Below are positions 1-13,200 of a DNA stretch of 64,000 bases, piece by piece. The first letter of the stretch is position 1; every line of letters begins with the position of its first letter. Both the position numbers and the translations under genes were made by a program. Under the pieces are notes generated by a model. The model had not been told where the DNA came from. It did not search any database and saw only the letters and a list, made by a program, of their open reading frames with translations. The stretch is from Ptiloglossa arizonensis. Taxonomy: Eukaryota > Arthropoda > Insecta > Hymenoptera > Colletidae. The stretch spans positions 1 to 64,000 of the forward strand of contig NW_027479800.1 of the NCBI RefSeq assembly GCF_051014685.1, in the 5' to 3' direction.

Positions 1-141
1 ACGTTATACGATATACGTTATACGTTATACGTTATACGTTATACGTTATACGTTATACGTTATACGTTATACGTTATACGTTATACGTTATACGTTGTAC
101 GTTATACGTTATACGTTATACGTTATACGTTATACGTTATA

Positions 142-290
142 CGCTATACATTATACGTTATACGTTATACATTACATGTTATACGTTATACGTTATGCGT
201 TAAACGTTGTACGATATTCGTTATACGTCATACGTTATTAGTTATACGTTATACGGTATACGTTATACGTTGTACGTTATACGTTACACG
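142..290. repeat. Block A, reference copy
   Basis: This 149-bp ordered set of variant heptamers is the commonest landmark of domain I. The order is gctatac, cattatac, cattacatg, ttatgcg, ttaaacg, ttgtacg, gatattcg, gtcatacg, ttattagtt, acggtatacg, ttgtacg, ttacacg. By hand I count about 75 copies of its core between 207 and 48,688. Some lack the second half and run instead into gttagacgttatttg (for example 1,089, 6,059, 9,103, 15,634, 19,302, 23,320, 31,923, 32,525, 45,223). Confidence 0.85.
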
Positions 291-359
291 TTATACGTTA
301 TACGTTATACGTTATACGTTATACGTTGTACGTTATACGTTATAAGTTGTACGTTATAC

Positions 360-2277
360 GATATACGTTATACGTTATTCTTTATACGTTCCTCGATACA
401 CGTTATACGTTATACGTTATACGTTATACGTTTTACGTTATTCGTTATACGTTATACGTTATACGTTATACGTTAGACGTTATTTGTTATACGTTATACG
501 TTATACGTTATACGTTATACGTTATACGTTATACGTTATACGTTATACGTTATACGTTATACGTTATACGTTATACGATATACGTTATACGTTATACGTT
601 ATACTTTATAGGTTATACGTTATACGTTATACGTTATACGTTATACGTTATACGTTATACGTTATACGTTATACGTTATACGTTATACGTTATACGTTAT
701 ACGTTATACGTTATAGGTTATACGTTATACGTTATACGTTATACGTTATAAGTTATACGTTATACGTCATAGGTTATACGTTGAACGTTATACGTTATAC
801 GTAGTATGTAATGCGTCTTACGTTTTACGTTATTCGTTTTACGTTATACGTGATACGTTATACGTTATACGTTATACGTTATACGTTATACGTTATACGT
901 TATACGTTATACGTTATACGTTATACGTTATACGTTATACGTTATACGTTATACGTTATACGTTATACGTTATACGTTATACGTTATACGTTATACGTTA
1001 TACGTTATACGTTATACGTTATACGCTATACATTATACGTTATACGTTATACATTACATGTTATACGTTATACGTTATGCGTTAAACGTTGTACGATATT
1101 CGTTATACGTTATACGTTAGACGTTATTTGTTATACGTTATACGTTATACGTTATACGTTATACGTTATACGTTATACGTCATACGTTATACGTTATACG
1201 TTATACGTTATACGTTATACGTTATACGTTATACGTTATACGTTATACGTTATACGTTATACGTTATACGTTATACGTTATACGTTATACGTTATACGTT
1301 ACACGTTATACGTTATACGTTATACGTTATACGTTGTACGTTATACGTTATACCTTATACGTTATACGTTATACGTTATACGTTATACGTCATAGGTTAT
1401 ACGTTATATGTTATACGTTATACGTTATACGTTATACGTTATACGTTATACGTTATACGTCATACGTTATACGTTATACGTTATTGGTTATACGTTATAC
1501 GTTATACGTTATACGTTATACGTTATACGTTATACGTTATACGTTATACGCTATACATTATACATTATACGTTATACATTACATGTTATACGTTATACGT
1601 TATGCGTTAAACGTTGTACGATATTCGTTATACGTCATACGTTATTAGTTATACGTTATACGGTATACGTTATACGTTGTACGTTATACGTTACACGTTA
1701 TACGTTATACGTTATACGTTATACGTTATACGTTATACGTTATACGTTATACATTATGCGTTATACGTTTTACGTTATTCGTTATACGTTATACGTTATA
1801 CGATATACGTTATACGTTAAACGTTATACGTTATACGTTATACGTTATACGTTATACGTTATACGTTATACGTTATACGTTATACGTTATACGTTATACG
1901 TTATACGTTATACGTTATACGTTATACGTTATACGTTATACGTTATACGCTATACATTATACGTTATACGTTATACATTACATGTTATACGTTATACGTT
2001 ATGCGTTAAACGTTGTACGATATTCGTTATACGTCATACGTTATTAGTCATACGTTATACGGTATACGTTATACGTTGTACGTTATACGTTACACGTTAT
2101 ACGTTATACGTTATACGTTATACGTTATACGTTGTACGTTATACGTTATACGCTATACATTATACGTTATACGTTATACATTACATGTTATACGTTATAC
2201 GTTATGCGTTATACGTTATACGTTATAGGTTATACGTTATACGTTATACGTTATACGTTATAAGTTATACGTTATAG
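360..2277. repeat. Long higher-order unit B-C-A-E-A, copy 1
   Basis: The order is a divergent block B (385-405), gttagacgttatttg, block C at 801, a long pure run, truncated block A (1,089), ttacacg, taccttatacg, tatatgtt, ttattggtt, then full block A copies (1,614 and 2,013). Downstream copies align at offsets of 4,963 to 4,977 and 8,006 to 8,014. Confidence 0.75.
801..857. repeat. Block C copy 1
   Basis: This is the most diverged cluster of heptamers in domain I: gtagtatgtaatgcgtctta, then cgttttacgttattcg, ttttacg and gtgatacg. The heptamer length is kept. A pure consensus run of about 167 bp follows, to 1,024. Confidence 0.85.
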
Positions 2278-2403
2278 GTTATACTTTATACGTTATACGT
2301 TATACGTTATAAGTTATACGTTATACGTCATAGGTTATACGTTGAACGTTATACGTTATACGTTATACGTTATACGTTATACGTTATACGTTGTACGTTA
2401 TAC

Positions 2404-2467
2404 GTTATAAGTTGTACGTTATACGATATACGTTATACGTTATTCTTTATACGTTCTTCGTTACACG
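2404..2467. repeat. Block B, reference copy
   Basis: The ordered variants are ataagtt, ttgtacg, cgatatacg, ttattctttatacg, ttcttcgttacacg. The block recurs near 2,750, 5,330, 8,350, 10,420, 10,765, 12,520, 12,800, 13,145, 14,890 and many later positions to 43,960. A few copies (2,796, 10,799, 13,179) carry ttaatcttt instead of ttattcttt, which marks them as one lineage. Confidence 0.75.
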
Positions 2468-2575
2468 TTATACGTTATACGTTATACGTTATACGTTTTA
2501 CGTTATTCGTTATACGTTATACGTTATACGATATACGTTACACGTTATACGTTATACGTTATACGTTATACGTTA

Positions 2576-2600
2576 TACTTTATACGTTATAGGTGTTACG
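2576..2600. repeat. Block D, reference copy
   Basis: The string ctttatacgttataggtg is followed by ttacg. The ataggtgttacg part replaces ataCGTTaTacg by several substitutions without changing length, so the heptamer register is kept. Copies follow block B at 2,930, 10,606, 10,946, 12,986, 13,326, 17,116, 21,155 and others up to 48,867. Confidence 0.7.
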
Positions 2601-3401
2601 TTATACGTTATACGTTATACGTTATTCGTAATACGTTATACGTGATACGTTATACGTTGTACGTTATACGTTATACGTTATACGTTATACGCTATACATT
2701 ATACGTTATACGTTATACATTACATGTTATACGTTGTACGGTATACGTTATAAGTTGTACGTTATACGATATACGTTATACGTTAATCTTTATACGTTCT
2801 TCGTTACACGTTATACGTTATGCGTTATACTTTATACGTTTTACGTTATTCGTTATACGTTATACGTTATACGATATACGTTACACGTTATACGATATAC
2901 GTTATACGTTATACGTTATACTTTATACGTTATAGGTGTTACGTTATACGTTATACGTTATACGTTATTCGTAATACGTTATACGTGATACGTTAGACGT
3001 TGTACGTTATACGTTATACGTTATACGTTATACGCTATACACTATACGTTATACGTTATACATTACATGTTATACGTTATACGTTATGCGTTATACGTTG
3101 TACGATATTCGTTATACGTCATACGTTATTAGTTACACGTTATACGGTATACGTTATACGTTGTACGTTATACGTTATACGTTATACGTTATACGTTATA
3201 CGTTATACGTTATACGTTATACGTTATACGTTATACGTTATACGTTATACGTTATACGTTATACGTTATACGTTATACGTTATACGTTATACGTTATACG
3301 TTATACGTTATACGTTATACGTCATAGGTTATACGTTATACGTTATACGTTATACGTTATACGTTATACGTTATACGTTATACGTTATACGTCATACGTT
3401 A

Positions 3402-3411
3402 TACGTATACG
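3402..3411. other. Register break, -1 base
   Basis: The string tacgtatacg lacks one T of the expected tacgttatacg. The position of CG changes from phase 2 to phase 1 (mod 7). Confidence 0.9.
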
Positions 3412-3578
3412 TTATACGTTATACGTTATACGTTATACGTTATACGTTATACGTTATACGTTATACGTTATACGTTATACGTTATACGTTATACGTTATA
3501 CGTTATACGTTATACGTTATACGTTATACGTTATACGTTATACGTTATACATTATACGTTATACGTTATACATTACAT

Positions 3579-3590
3579 GTTATAACGTTA
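3579..3590. other. Register break, +1 base
   Basis: The string gttataacgtta has an extra A inside a block A copy. It restores the phase lost about 178 bp earlier. Confidence 0.9.
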
Positions 3591-5330
3591 TACGTTATGC
3601 GTTAAACGTTGTACGATATTCGTTATACGTCATACGTTATTAGTTATACGTTATACGTTATACGTTATACGTTATACGTTATACGTTATACGTTATACGT
3701 TATACGCTATACATTATACGTTATACGTTATACATTACATGTTATACGTTATACGTTATGCGTTAAACGTTGTACGATATTCGTTATACGTCATACGTTA
3801 TTAGTTATACGTTATACGTTATACGTTATACGTTATTCGTAATACGTTATACGTGATACGTTAGACGTTGTACGTTATACGTTATACGTTATACGTTATA
3901 CGCTATACACTATACGTTATACGTTATACATTACATGTTATACGTTATACGTTATGCGTTATACGTTGTACGATATTCGTTATACGTCATACGTTATTAG
4001 TTACACGTTATACGGTATACGTTATACGTTATACGTTATACGTTATACGTTATACGTTATACGTTATACGTTATACGTTATACGTTATACGTTATACGTC
4101 ATAGGTTATACGTTATACGTTATACGTTATACGTTATACGTTATACGTTATACGTTATACGTTATACGTCATACGTTATACGTTATACGTTATACGTTAT
4201 ACGTTATACGTTATACGTTATACGTTATACGTTATACGTTATACGTTATACGTTATACGTTATACGTTATACGTTATACGTTATACGTTATACGTTATAC
4301 GTTATACGTTATACGTTATACGTTATACATTATACGTTATACGTTATACATTACATGTTATACGTTATACGTTATGCGTTAAACGTTGTACGATATTCGT
4401 TATACGTCATACGTTATTAGTTATACGTTATACGTTATACGTTATACGTTATACGTTATACGTTATACGTTATACGTTATACGCTATACATTATACGTTA
4501 TACGTTATACATTACATGTTATACGTTATACGTTATGCGTTAAACGTTGTACGATATTCGTTATACGTCATACGTTATTAGTTATACGTTATACGTTATA
4601 CGTTATACGTTATACGTTATACGTTATACGTTATACGTTATACGTTATACGTTATACGTTATACGTTATATGTTCTACGTTATACGTTATACGTTATACG
4701 TTATACGTTATACGTTATGCGTTATACGCTATACATTATACGTTATACGTTATACATTACATGTTATACGTTATACGTTATGCGTTAAACGTTGTACGAT
4801 ATTCGTTATACGTCATACGTTATTAGTTATACGTTATACGGTATACGTTATACGTTGTACGTTATACGTTACACGTTATACGTTATACGTTATACATTAT
4901 ACGTTATACGTTATACGTTATACGTTATACATTATGCGTTATACGTTTTACGTTATTCGTTATACGTTATACGTTATACGATATACGTTATACGTTATAC
5001 GTTATACGTTATACGTTATACGTTATACGTTATACGTTATACGTTATACGTTATACGTTATACGTTATACGTTATACGTTATACGTTATACGTTATACGT
5101 TGTACGTTATACGTTATACGCTATACATTATACGTTATACGTTACACATTACATGTTATACGTTATACGTTATGCGTTAAACGTTGTACGATATTCGTTA
5201 TACGTCATACGTTATTAGTTATACGTTATACGGTATACGTTATACGTTGTACGTTATACGTTACACGTTATACGTTATACGTTATACGTTATACGTTATA
5301 CGTTATACGTTGTACGTTATACGTTAAAAG

Positions 5331-7191
5331 TTGTACGTTATACGATATACGTTATACGTTATTCTTTATACGTTCTTCGTTACACGTTATACGTTATACG
5401 TTAAACGTTATTTGTTATACGTTATACGTTATACGTTATACGTTATACGTTATACGTTAGACGTTATTTGTTATACGTTATACGTTATACGTTATACGTT
5501 ATACGTTATACGTTATACGTTATACGTTATACGTTATACGTTATACGTTATACGTTATACGATATACGTTATACGTTATACGTTATACTTTATAGGTTAT
5601 ACGTTATACGTTATACGTTATACGTTATACGTTATACGTTATACGTTATACGTTATACGTTATACGTTATACGTTATACGTTATACGTTATAGGTTATAC
5701 GTTATACGTTATACGTTATACGTTATAAGTTATACGTTATACGTCATAGGTTATACGTTGAACGTTATACGTTATACGTAGTATGTAATGCGTCTTACGT
5801 TTTACGTTATTCGTTTTACGTTATACGTGATACGTTATACGTTATACGTTATACGTTATACGTTATACGTTATACGTTATACGTTATACGTTATACGTTA
5901 TACGTTATACGTTATACGTTATACGTTATACGTTATACGTTATACGTTATACGTTATACGTTATACGTTATACGTTATACGTTATACGTTATACGCTATA
6001 CATTATACGTTATACGTTATACATTACATGTTATACGTTATACGTTATGCGTTAAACGTTGTACGATATTCGTTATACGTTATACGTTAGACGTTATTTG
6101 TTATACGTTATACGTTATACGTTATACGTTATACGTTATACGTTATACGTCATACGTTATACGTTATACGTTATACGTTATACGTTATACGTTATACGTT
6201 ATACGTTATACGTTATACGTTATACGTTATACGTTATACGTTATACGTTATACGTTATACGTTATACGTTATACGTTACACGTTATACGTTATACGTTAT
6301 ACGTTATACGTTGTACGTTATACGTTATACCTTATACGTTATACGTTATACGTTATACGTTATACGTCATAGGTTATACGTTATATGTTATACGTTATAC
6401 GTTATACGTTATACGTTATACGTTATACGTTATACGTCATACGTTATACGTTATACGTTATTGGTTATACGTTATACGTTATACGTTATACGTTATACGT
6501 TATACGTTATACGTTATACGCTATACATTATACATTATACGTTATACATTACATGTTATACGTTATACGTTATGCGTTAAACGTTGTACGATATTCGTTA
6601 TACGTCATACGTTATTAGTTATACGTTATACGGTATACGTTATACGTTGTACGTTATACGTTACACGTTATACGTTATACGTCATACGTTATACGTTATA
6701 CGTTATACGTTATACGTTATACATTATGCGTTATACGTTTTACGTTATTCGTTATACGTTATACGTTATACGATATACGTTATACGTTAAACGTTATACG
6801 TTATACGTTATACGTTATACGTTATACGTTATACGTTATACGTTATACGTTATACGTTATACGTTATACGTTATACGTTATACGTTATACGTTATACGTT
6901 ATACGTTATACGCTATACATTATACGTTATACGTTATACATTACATGTTATACGTTATACGTTATGCGTTAAACGTTGTACGATATTCGTTATACGTCAT
7001 ACGTTATTAGTCATACGTTATACGGTATACGTTATACGTTGTACGTTATACGTTACACGTTATACGTTATACGTTATACGTTATACGTTATACGTTGTAC
7101 GTTATACGTTATACGCTATACATTATACGTTATACGTTATACATTACATGTTATACGTTATACGTTATGCGTTATACGTTATACGTTATAG
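5331..7191. repeat. Long higher-order unit, copy 2
   Basis: It matches copy 1 landmark by landmark at offsets 4,977 (block C), 4,970 (truncated A and next A) and 4,963 (second A). The offset falls by exactly one heptamer at two points. Confidence 0.75.
5778..5834. repeat. Block C copy 2
   Basis: Identical in marker order to copy 1, at offset 4,977. The pure run that follows ends at 5,994. Confidence 0.85.
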
Positions 7192-7557
7192 GTTATACGT
7201 TATACGTTATACGTTATACGTTATACGTTATACGATATACGTTATACGTTATACGTTATACGTTATACGTTATACGTTATACGTTATACGTTATACGTTA
7301 TACGTTATACGTTATACGTTATACGTTATACGTTATACGTTATACGTTATACGTTATACGTTATACGTTATACGTTATACGTTATACGTTATACGTTATA
7401 TGTTCTACGTTATACGTTATACGTTATACGTTATACGTTATACGTTATACGTTATACGTTATACGCTATACATTATACGTTATACGTTATACATTACATG
7501 TTATACGTTATACGTTATGCGTTAAACGTTGTACGATATTCGTTATACGTCATACGT

Positions 7558-7683
7558 TATTAGTTATACGTTATACGGTATACGTTATACGTTGTACGTT
7601 ATACGTTACACGTTATACGTTATTAGTTATACGTTATACGGTATACGTTATACGTTGTACGTTATACGTTACACGTTATACGT
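7558..7683. repeat. 63-bp tandem duplication inside block A
   Basis: The second half of a block A (ttattagtt, acggtatacg, gttgtacg, ttacacg) appears twice in direct succession at offset 63 (nine heptamers), at 7,558 and 7,621. Other block A copies have it once. Confidence 0.85.
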
Positions 7684-7960
7684 TATACGTTATACGTTAT
7701 ACGTTATACGTTGTACGTTATACGTTATACGCTATACATTATACGTTATACGTTATACATTACATGTTATACGTTATACGTTATGCGTTATACGTTATAC
7801 GTTATAGGTTATACGTTATACGTTATACGTTATACGTTATACGATATACGTTATACGTTATACGTTATACGTTATACGTTATACGTTATACGTTATACGT
7901 TATACGTTATACGTTATACGTTATACGTTATACGTTATACGTTATACGTTATACGTTATA

Positions 7961-7970
7961 CATTATAGCG
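7961..7970. other. Register break, +1 base
   Basis: The string cattatagcg replaces the usual cattatgcg (one extra A). Confidence 0.9.
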
Positions 7971-7987
7971 TTATACGTTTTACGTTA

Positions 7988-7999
7988 TTCGTTTATACG
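7988..7999. other. Register break, +1 T
   Basis: The string attcgtttatac replaces attcgttatac, with an extra T in a TT pair. Confidence 0.88.
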
Positions 8000-8060
8000 T
8001 TATACGTTATACGATATACGTTATACGTTATACGTTATACGTTATACGTTATACGTTATA

Positions 8061-8072
8061 CGTTATATACGT
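8061..8072. other. Register break, +2 bases
   Basis: The string cgttatatacgt replaces cgttatacgt, with an extra TA pair. Confidence 0.9.
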
Positions 8073-8285
8073 TATACGTTATACGTTATACGTTATACGT
8101 TATACGTTATACGTTATACGTTATACGTTGTACGTTATACGTTATACGCTATACATTATACGTTATACGTTATACATTACATGTTATACGTTATACGTTA
8201 TGCGTTAAACGTTGTACGATATTCGTTATACGTCATACGTTATTAGTTATACGTTATACGGTATACGTTATACGTTGTACGTTAT

Positions 8286-8297
8286 ACGTTTACACGT
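8286..8297. other. Register break, +1 T
   Basis: The string acgtttacacg replaces acgttacacg inside a block A copy. Confidence 0.88.
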
Positions 8298-8806
8298 TAT
8301 ACGTTATACGTTATACGTTATACGTTATACGTTGTACGTTATACGTTAAAAGTTGTACGTTATACGATATACGTTATACGTTATTCTTTATACGTTCTTC
8401 GTTACACGTTATACGTTATACGTTAAACGTTATTTGTTATACGTTATACGTTATACGTTATACGTTATACGTTATACGTTAGACGTTATTTGTTATACGT
8501 TATACGTTATACGTTATACGTTATACGTTATACGTTATACGTTATACGTTATACGTTATACGTTATACGTTATACGTTATACGATATACGTTATACGTTA
8601 TACGTTATACTTTATAGGTTATACGTTATACGTTATACGTTATACGTTATACGTTATACGTTATACGTTATACGTTATACGTTATACGTTATACGTTATA
8701 CGTTATACGTTATACGTTCTAGGTTATACGTTATACGTTATACGTTATACGTTATAAGTTATACGTTATACGTCATAGGTTATACGTTGAACGTTATACG
8801 TTATAC

Positions 8807-8863
8807 GTAGTATGTAATGCGTCTTACGTTTTACGTTATTCGTTTTACGTTATACGTGATACG
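8807..8863. repeat. Block C copy 3
   Basis: It is followed by the longest perfect consensus run I found, about 8,860 to 9,037. Confidence 0.85.
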
Positions 8864-9090
8864 TTATACGTTATACGTTATACGTTATACGTTATACGTT
8901 ATACGTTATACGTTATACGTTATACGTTATACGTTATACGTTATACGTTATACGTTATACGTTATACGTTATACGTTATACGTTATACGTTATACGTTAT
9001 ACGTTATACGTTATACGTTATACGTTATACGTTATACGCTATACATTATACGTTATACGTTATACATTACATGTTATACGTTATACGTTA

Positions 9091-9101
9091 TGCGTTTAAA
9101 C
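9091..9101. other. Register break, +1 T (last one found)
   Basis: The string tgcgtttaaac replaces tgcgttaaac inside a truncated block A. After this point the CG phase equals 1 (mod 7) at every landmark I checked to 63,967. Confidence 0.88.
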
Positions 9102-10270
9102 GTTGTACGATATTCGTTATACGTTATACGTTAGACGTTATTTGTTATACGTTATACGTTATACGTTATACGTTATACGTTATACGTTATACGTCATACG
9201 TTATACGTTATACGTTATACGTTATACGTTATACGTTATACGTTATACGTTATACGTTATACGTTATACGTTATACGTTATACGTTATACGTTATACGTT
9301 ATACGTTATACGTTACACGTTATACGTTATACGTTATACGTTATACGTTGTACGTTATACGTTATACCTTATACGTTATACGTTATACGTTATACGTTAT
9401 ACGTCATAGGTTATACGTTATATGTTATACGTTATACGTTATACGTTATACGTTATACGTTATACGTTATACGTCATACGTTATACGTTATACGTTATTG
9501 GTTATACGTTATACGTTATACGTTATACGTTATACGTTATACGTTATACGTTATACGTTATACGCTATACATTATACATTATACGTTATACATTACATGT
9601 TATACGTTATACGTTATGCGTTAAACGTTGTACGATATTCGTTATACGTCATACGTTATTAGTTATACGTTATACGGTATACGTTATACGTTGTACGTTA
9701 TACGTTACACGTTATACGTTATACGTTATACGTTATACGTTATACGTTATACGTTATACGTTATACATTATGCGTTATACGTTTTACGTTATTCGTTATA
9801 CGTTATACGTTATACGATATACGTTATACGTTAAACGTTATACGTTATACGTTATACGTTATACGTTATACGTTATACGTTATACGTTATACGTTATACG
9901 TTATACGTTATACGTTATACGTTATACGTTATACGTTATACGTTATACGTTATACGTTATACGCTATACATTATACGTTATACGTTATACATTACATGTT
10001 ATACGTTATACGTTATGCGTTAAACGTTGTACGATATTCGTTATACGTCATACGTTATTAGTCATACGTTATACGGTATACGTTATACGTTGTACGTTAT
10101 ACGTTACACGTTATACGTTATACGTTATACGTTATACGTTATACGTTGTACGTTATACGTTATACGCTATACATTATACGTTATACGTTATACATTACAT
10201 GTTATACGTTATACGTTATGCGTTATACGTTATACGTTATAGGTTATACGTTATACGTTATACGTTATAC

Positions 10271-13200
10271 GTTATAAGTTATACGTTATAGGTTATACTT
10301 TATACGTTATACGTTATACGTTATAAGTTATACGTTATACGTCATAGGTTATACGTTGAACGTTATACGTTATACGTTATACGTTATACGTTATACGTTA
10401 TACGTTGTACGTTATACGTTATAAGTTGTACGTTATACGATATACGTTATACGTTATTCTTTATACGTTCTTCGTTACACGTTATACGTTATACGTTATA
10501 CGTTATACGTTTTACGTTATTCGTTATACGTTATACGTTATACGATATACGTTACACGTTATACGTTATACGTTATACGTTATACGTTATACTTTATACG
10601 TTATAGGTGTTACGTTATACGTTATACGTTATACGTTATTCGTAATACGTTATACGTGATACGTTATACGTTGTACGTTATACGTTATACGTTATACGTT
10701 ATACGCTATACATTATACGTTATACGTTATACATTACATGTTATACGTTGTACGGTATACGTTATAAGTTGTACGTTATACGATATACGTTATACGTTAA
10801 TCTTTATACGTTCTTCGTTACACGTTATACGTTATGCGTTATACTTTATACGTTTTACGTTATTCGTTATACGTTATACGTTATACGATATACGTTACAC
10901 GTTATACGATATACGTTATACGTTATACGTTATACTTTATACGTTATAGGTGTTACGTTATACGTTATACGTTATACGTTATTCGTAATACGTTATACGT
11001 GATACGTTAGACGTTGTACGTTATACGTTATACGTTATACGTTATACGCTATACACTATACGTTATACGTTATACATTACATGTTATACGTTATACGTTA
11101 TGCGTTATACGTTGTACGATATTCGTTATACGTCATACGTTATTAGTTACACGTTATACGGTATACGTTATACGTTGTACGTTATACGTTATACGTTATA
11201 CGTTATACGTTATACGTTATACGTTATACGTTATACGTTATACGTTATACGTTATACGTTATACGTTATACGTTATACGTTATACGTTATACGTTATACG
11301 TTATACGTCATAGGTTATACGTTATACGTTATACGTTATACGTTATACGTTATACGTTATACGTTATACGTTATACGTCATACGTTATACGTTATACGTT
11401 ATACGTTATACGTTATACGTTATACGTTATACGTTATACGTTATACGTTATACGTTATACGTTATACGTTATACGTTATACGTTATACGTTATACGTTAT
11501 ACGTTATACGTTATACGTTATACGTTATACGTTATACGTTATACATTATACGTTATACGTTATACATTACATGTTATACGTTATACGTTATGCGTTAAAC
11601 GTTGTACGATATTCGTTATACGTCATACGTTATTAGTTATACGTTATACGTTATACGTTATACGTTATACGTTATACGTTATACGTTATACGTTATACGC
11701 TATACATTATACGTTATACGTTATACATTACATGTTATACGTTATACGTTATGCGTTAAACGTTGTACGATATTCGTTATACGTCATACGTTATTAGTTA
11801 TACGTTATACGTTATACGTTATACGTTATACGTTATACGTTATACGTTATACGTTATACGTTATACGTTATACGTTATACGTTATATGTTCTACGTTATA
11901 CGTTATACGTTATACGTTATACGTTATACGTTATACGTTATACGCTATACATTATACGTTATACGTTATACATTACATGTTATACGTTATACGTTATGCG
12001 TTAAACGTTGTACGATATTCGTTATACGTCATACGTTATTAGTTATACGTTATACGGTATACGTTATACGTTGTACGTTATACGTTACACGTTATACGTT
12101 ATACGTTATACGTTATACGTTATACGTTATACGTTATACGTTATACATTATGCGTTATACGTTTTACGTTATTCGTTATACGTTATACGTTATACGATAT
12201 ACGTTATACGTTATACGTTATACGTTATACGTTATACGTTATACGTTATACGTTATACGTTATACGTTATACGTTATACGTTATACGTTATACGTTATAC
12301 GTTATACGTTGTACGTTATACGTTATACGCTATACATTATACGTTATACGTTACACATTACATGTTATACGTTATACGTTATGCGTTAAACGTTGTACGA
12401 TATTCGTTATACGTCATACGTTATTAGTTATACGTTATACGGTATACGTTATACGTTGTACGTTATACGTTACACGTTATACGTTATACGTTATACGTTA
12501 TACGTTATACGTTGTACGTTATACGTTAAAAGTTGTACGTTATACGATATACGTTATACGTTATTCTTTATACGTTCTTCGTTACACGTTATACGTTATA
12601 CGTTAAACGTTATTTGTTATACGTTATACGTTATACGTTATACGTTATACGTTATAAGTTATACGTTATAGGTTATACTTTATACGTTATACGTTATACG
12701 TTATAAGTTATACGTTATACGTCATAGGTTATACGTTGAACGTTATACGTTATACGTTATACGTTATACGTTATACGTTATACGTTGTACGTTATACGTT
12801 ATAAGTTGTACGTTATACGATATACGTTATACGTTATTCTTTATACGTTCTTCGTTACACGTTATACGTTATACGTTATACGTTATACGTTTTACGTTAT
12901 TCGTTATACGTTATACGTTATACGATATACGTTACACGTTATACGTTATACGTTATACGTTATACGTTATACTTTATACGTTATAGGTGTTACGTTATAC
13001 GTTATACGTTATACGTTATTCGTAATACGTTATACGTGATACGTTATACGTTGTACGTTATACGTTATACGTTATACGTTATACGCTATACATTATACGT
13101 TATACGTTATACATTACATGTTATACGTTGTACGGTATACGTTATAAGTTGTACGTTATACGATATACGTTATACGTTAATCTTTATACGTTCTTCGTTA

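Larger units (their letters stand above)
2966..4700. repeat. 868-bp tandem duplication
   Basis: The landmarks gtaatacg, gtgatacg, gttagacgttgtacg, gctatacactatacg recur at offset 868 (124 heptamers): near 2,970 and 3,838, with the block A cores at 3,107 and 3,975. The right half has lost about 13 heptamers relative to the left (offset 777 at the next block A, 3,609 to 4,386). The left copy carries the two register breaks at 3,406 and 3,583; the right copy does not. Confidence 0.7.
8353..10291. repeat. Long higher-order unit, copy 3
   Basis: It matches copy 1 at offset 8,006 before and 8,014 after position 9,095. The change of 8 is one heptamer plus the extra T at 9,095-9,097. It carries the unique variant gttctagg near 8,717 where other copies have gttatagg. 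Confidence 0.78.

Noticed and set aside
801..857. Block C as a mobile-element remnant
   Set aside because: It keeps the heptamer length and can be derived from the consensus by substitutions. No terminal inverted repeats or target duplications are seen.
2440..2470. CENP-B box in block B (ttcttcgttacacg)
   Set aside because: It has TTCG and the central A of the box but lacks the CGGG half, so the essential bases are not met.
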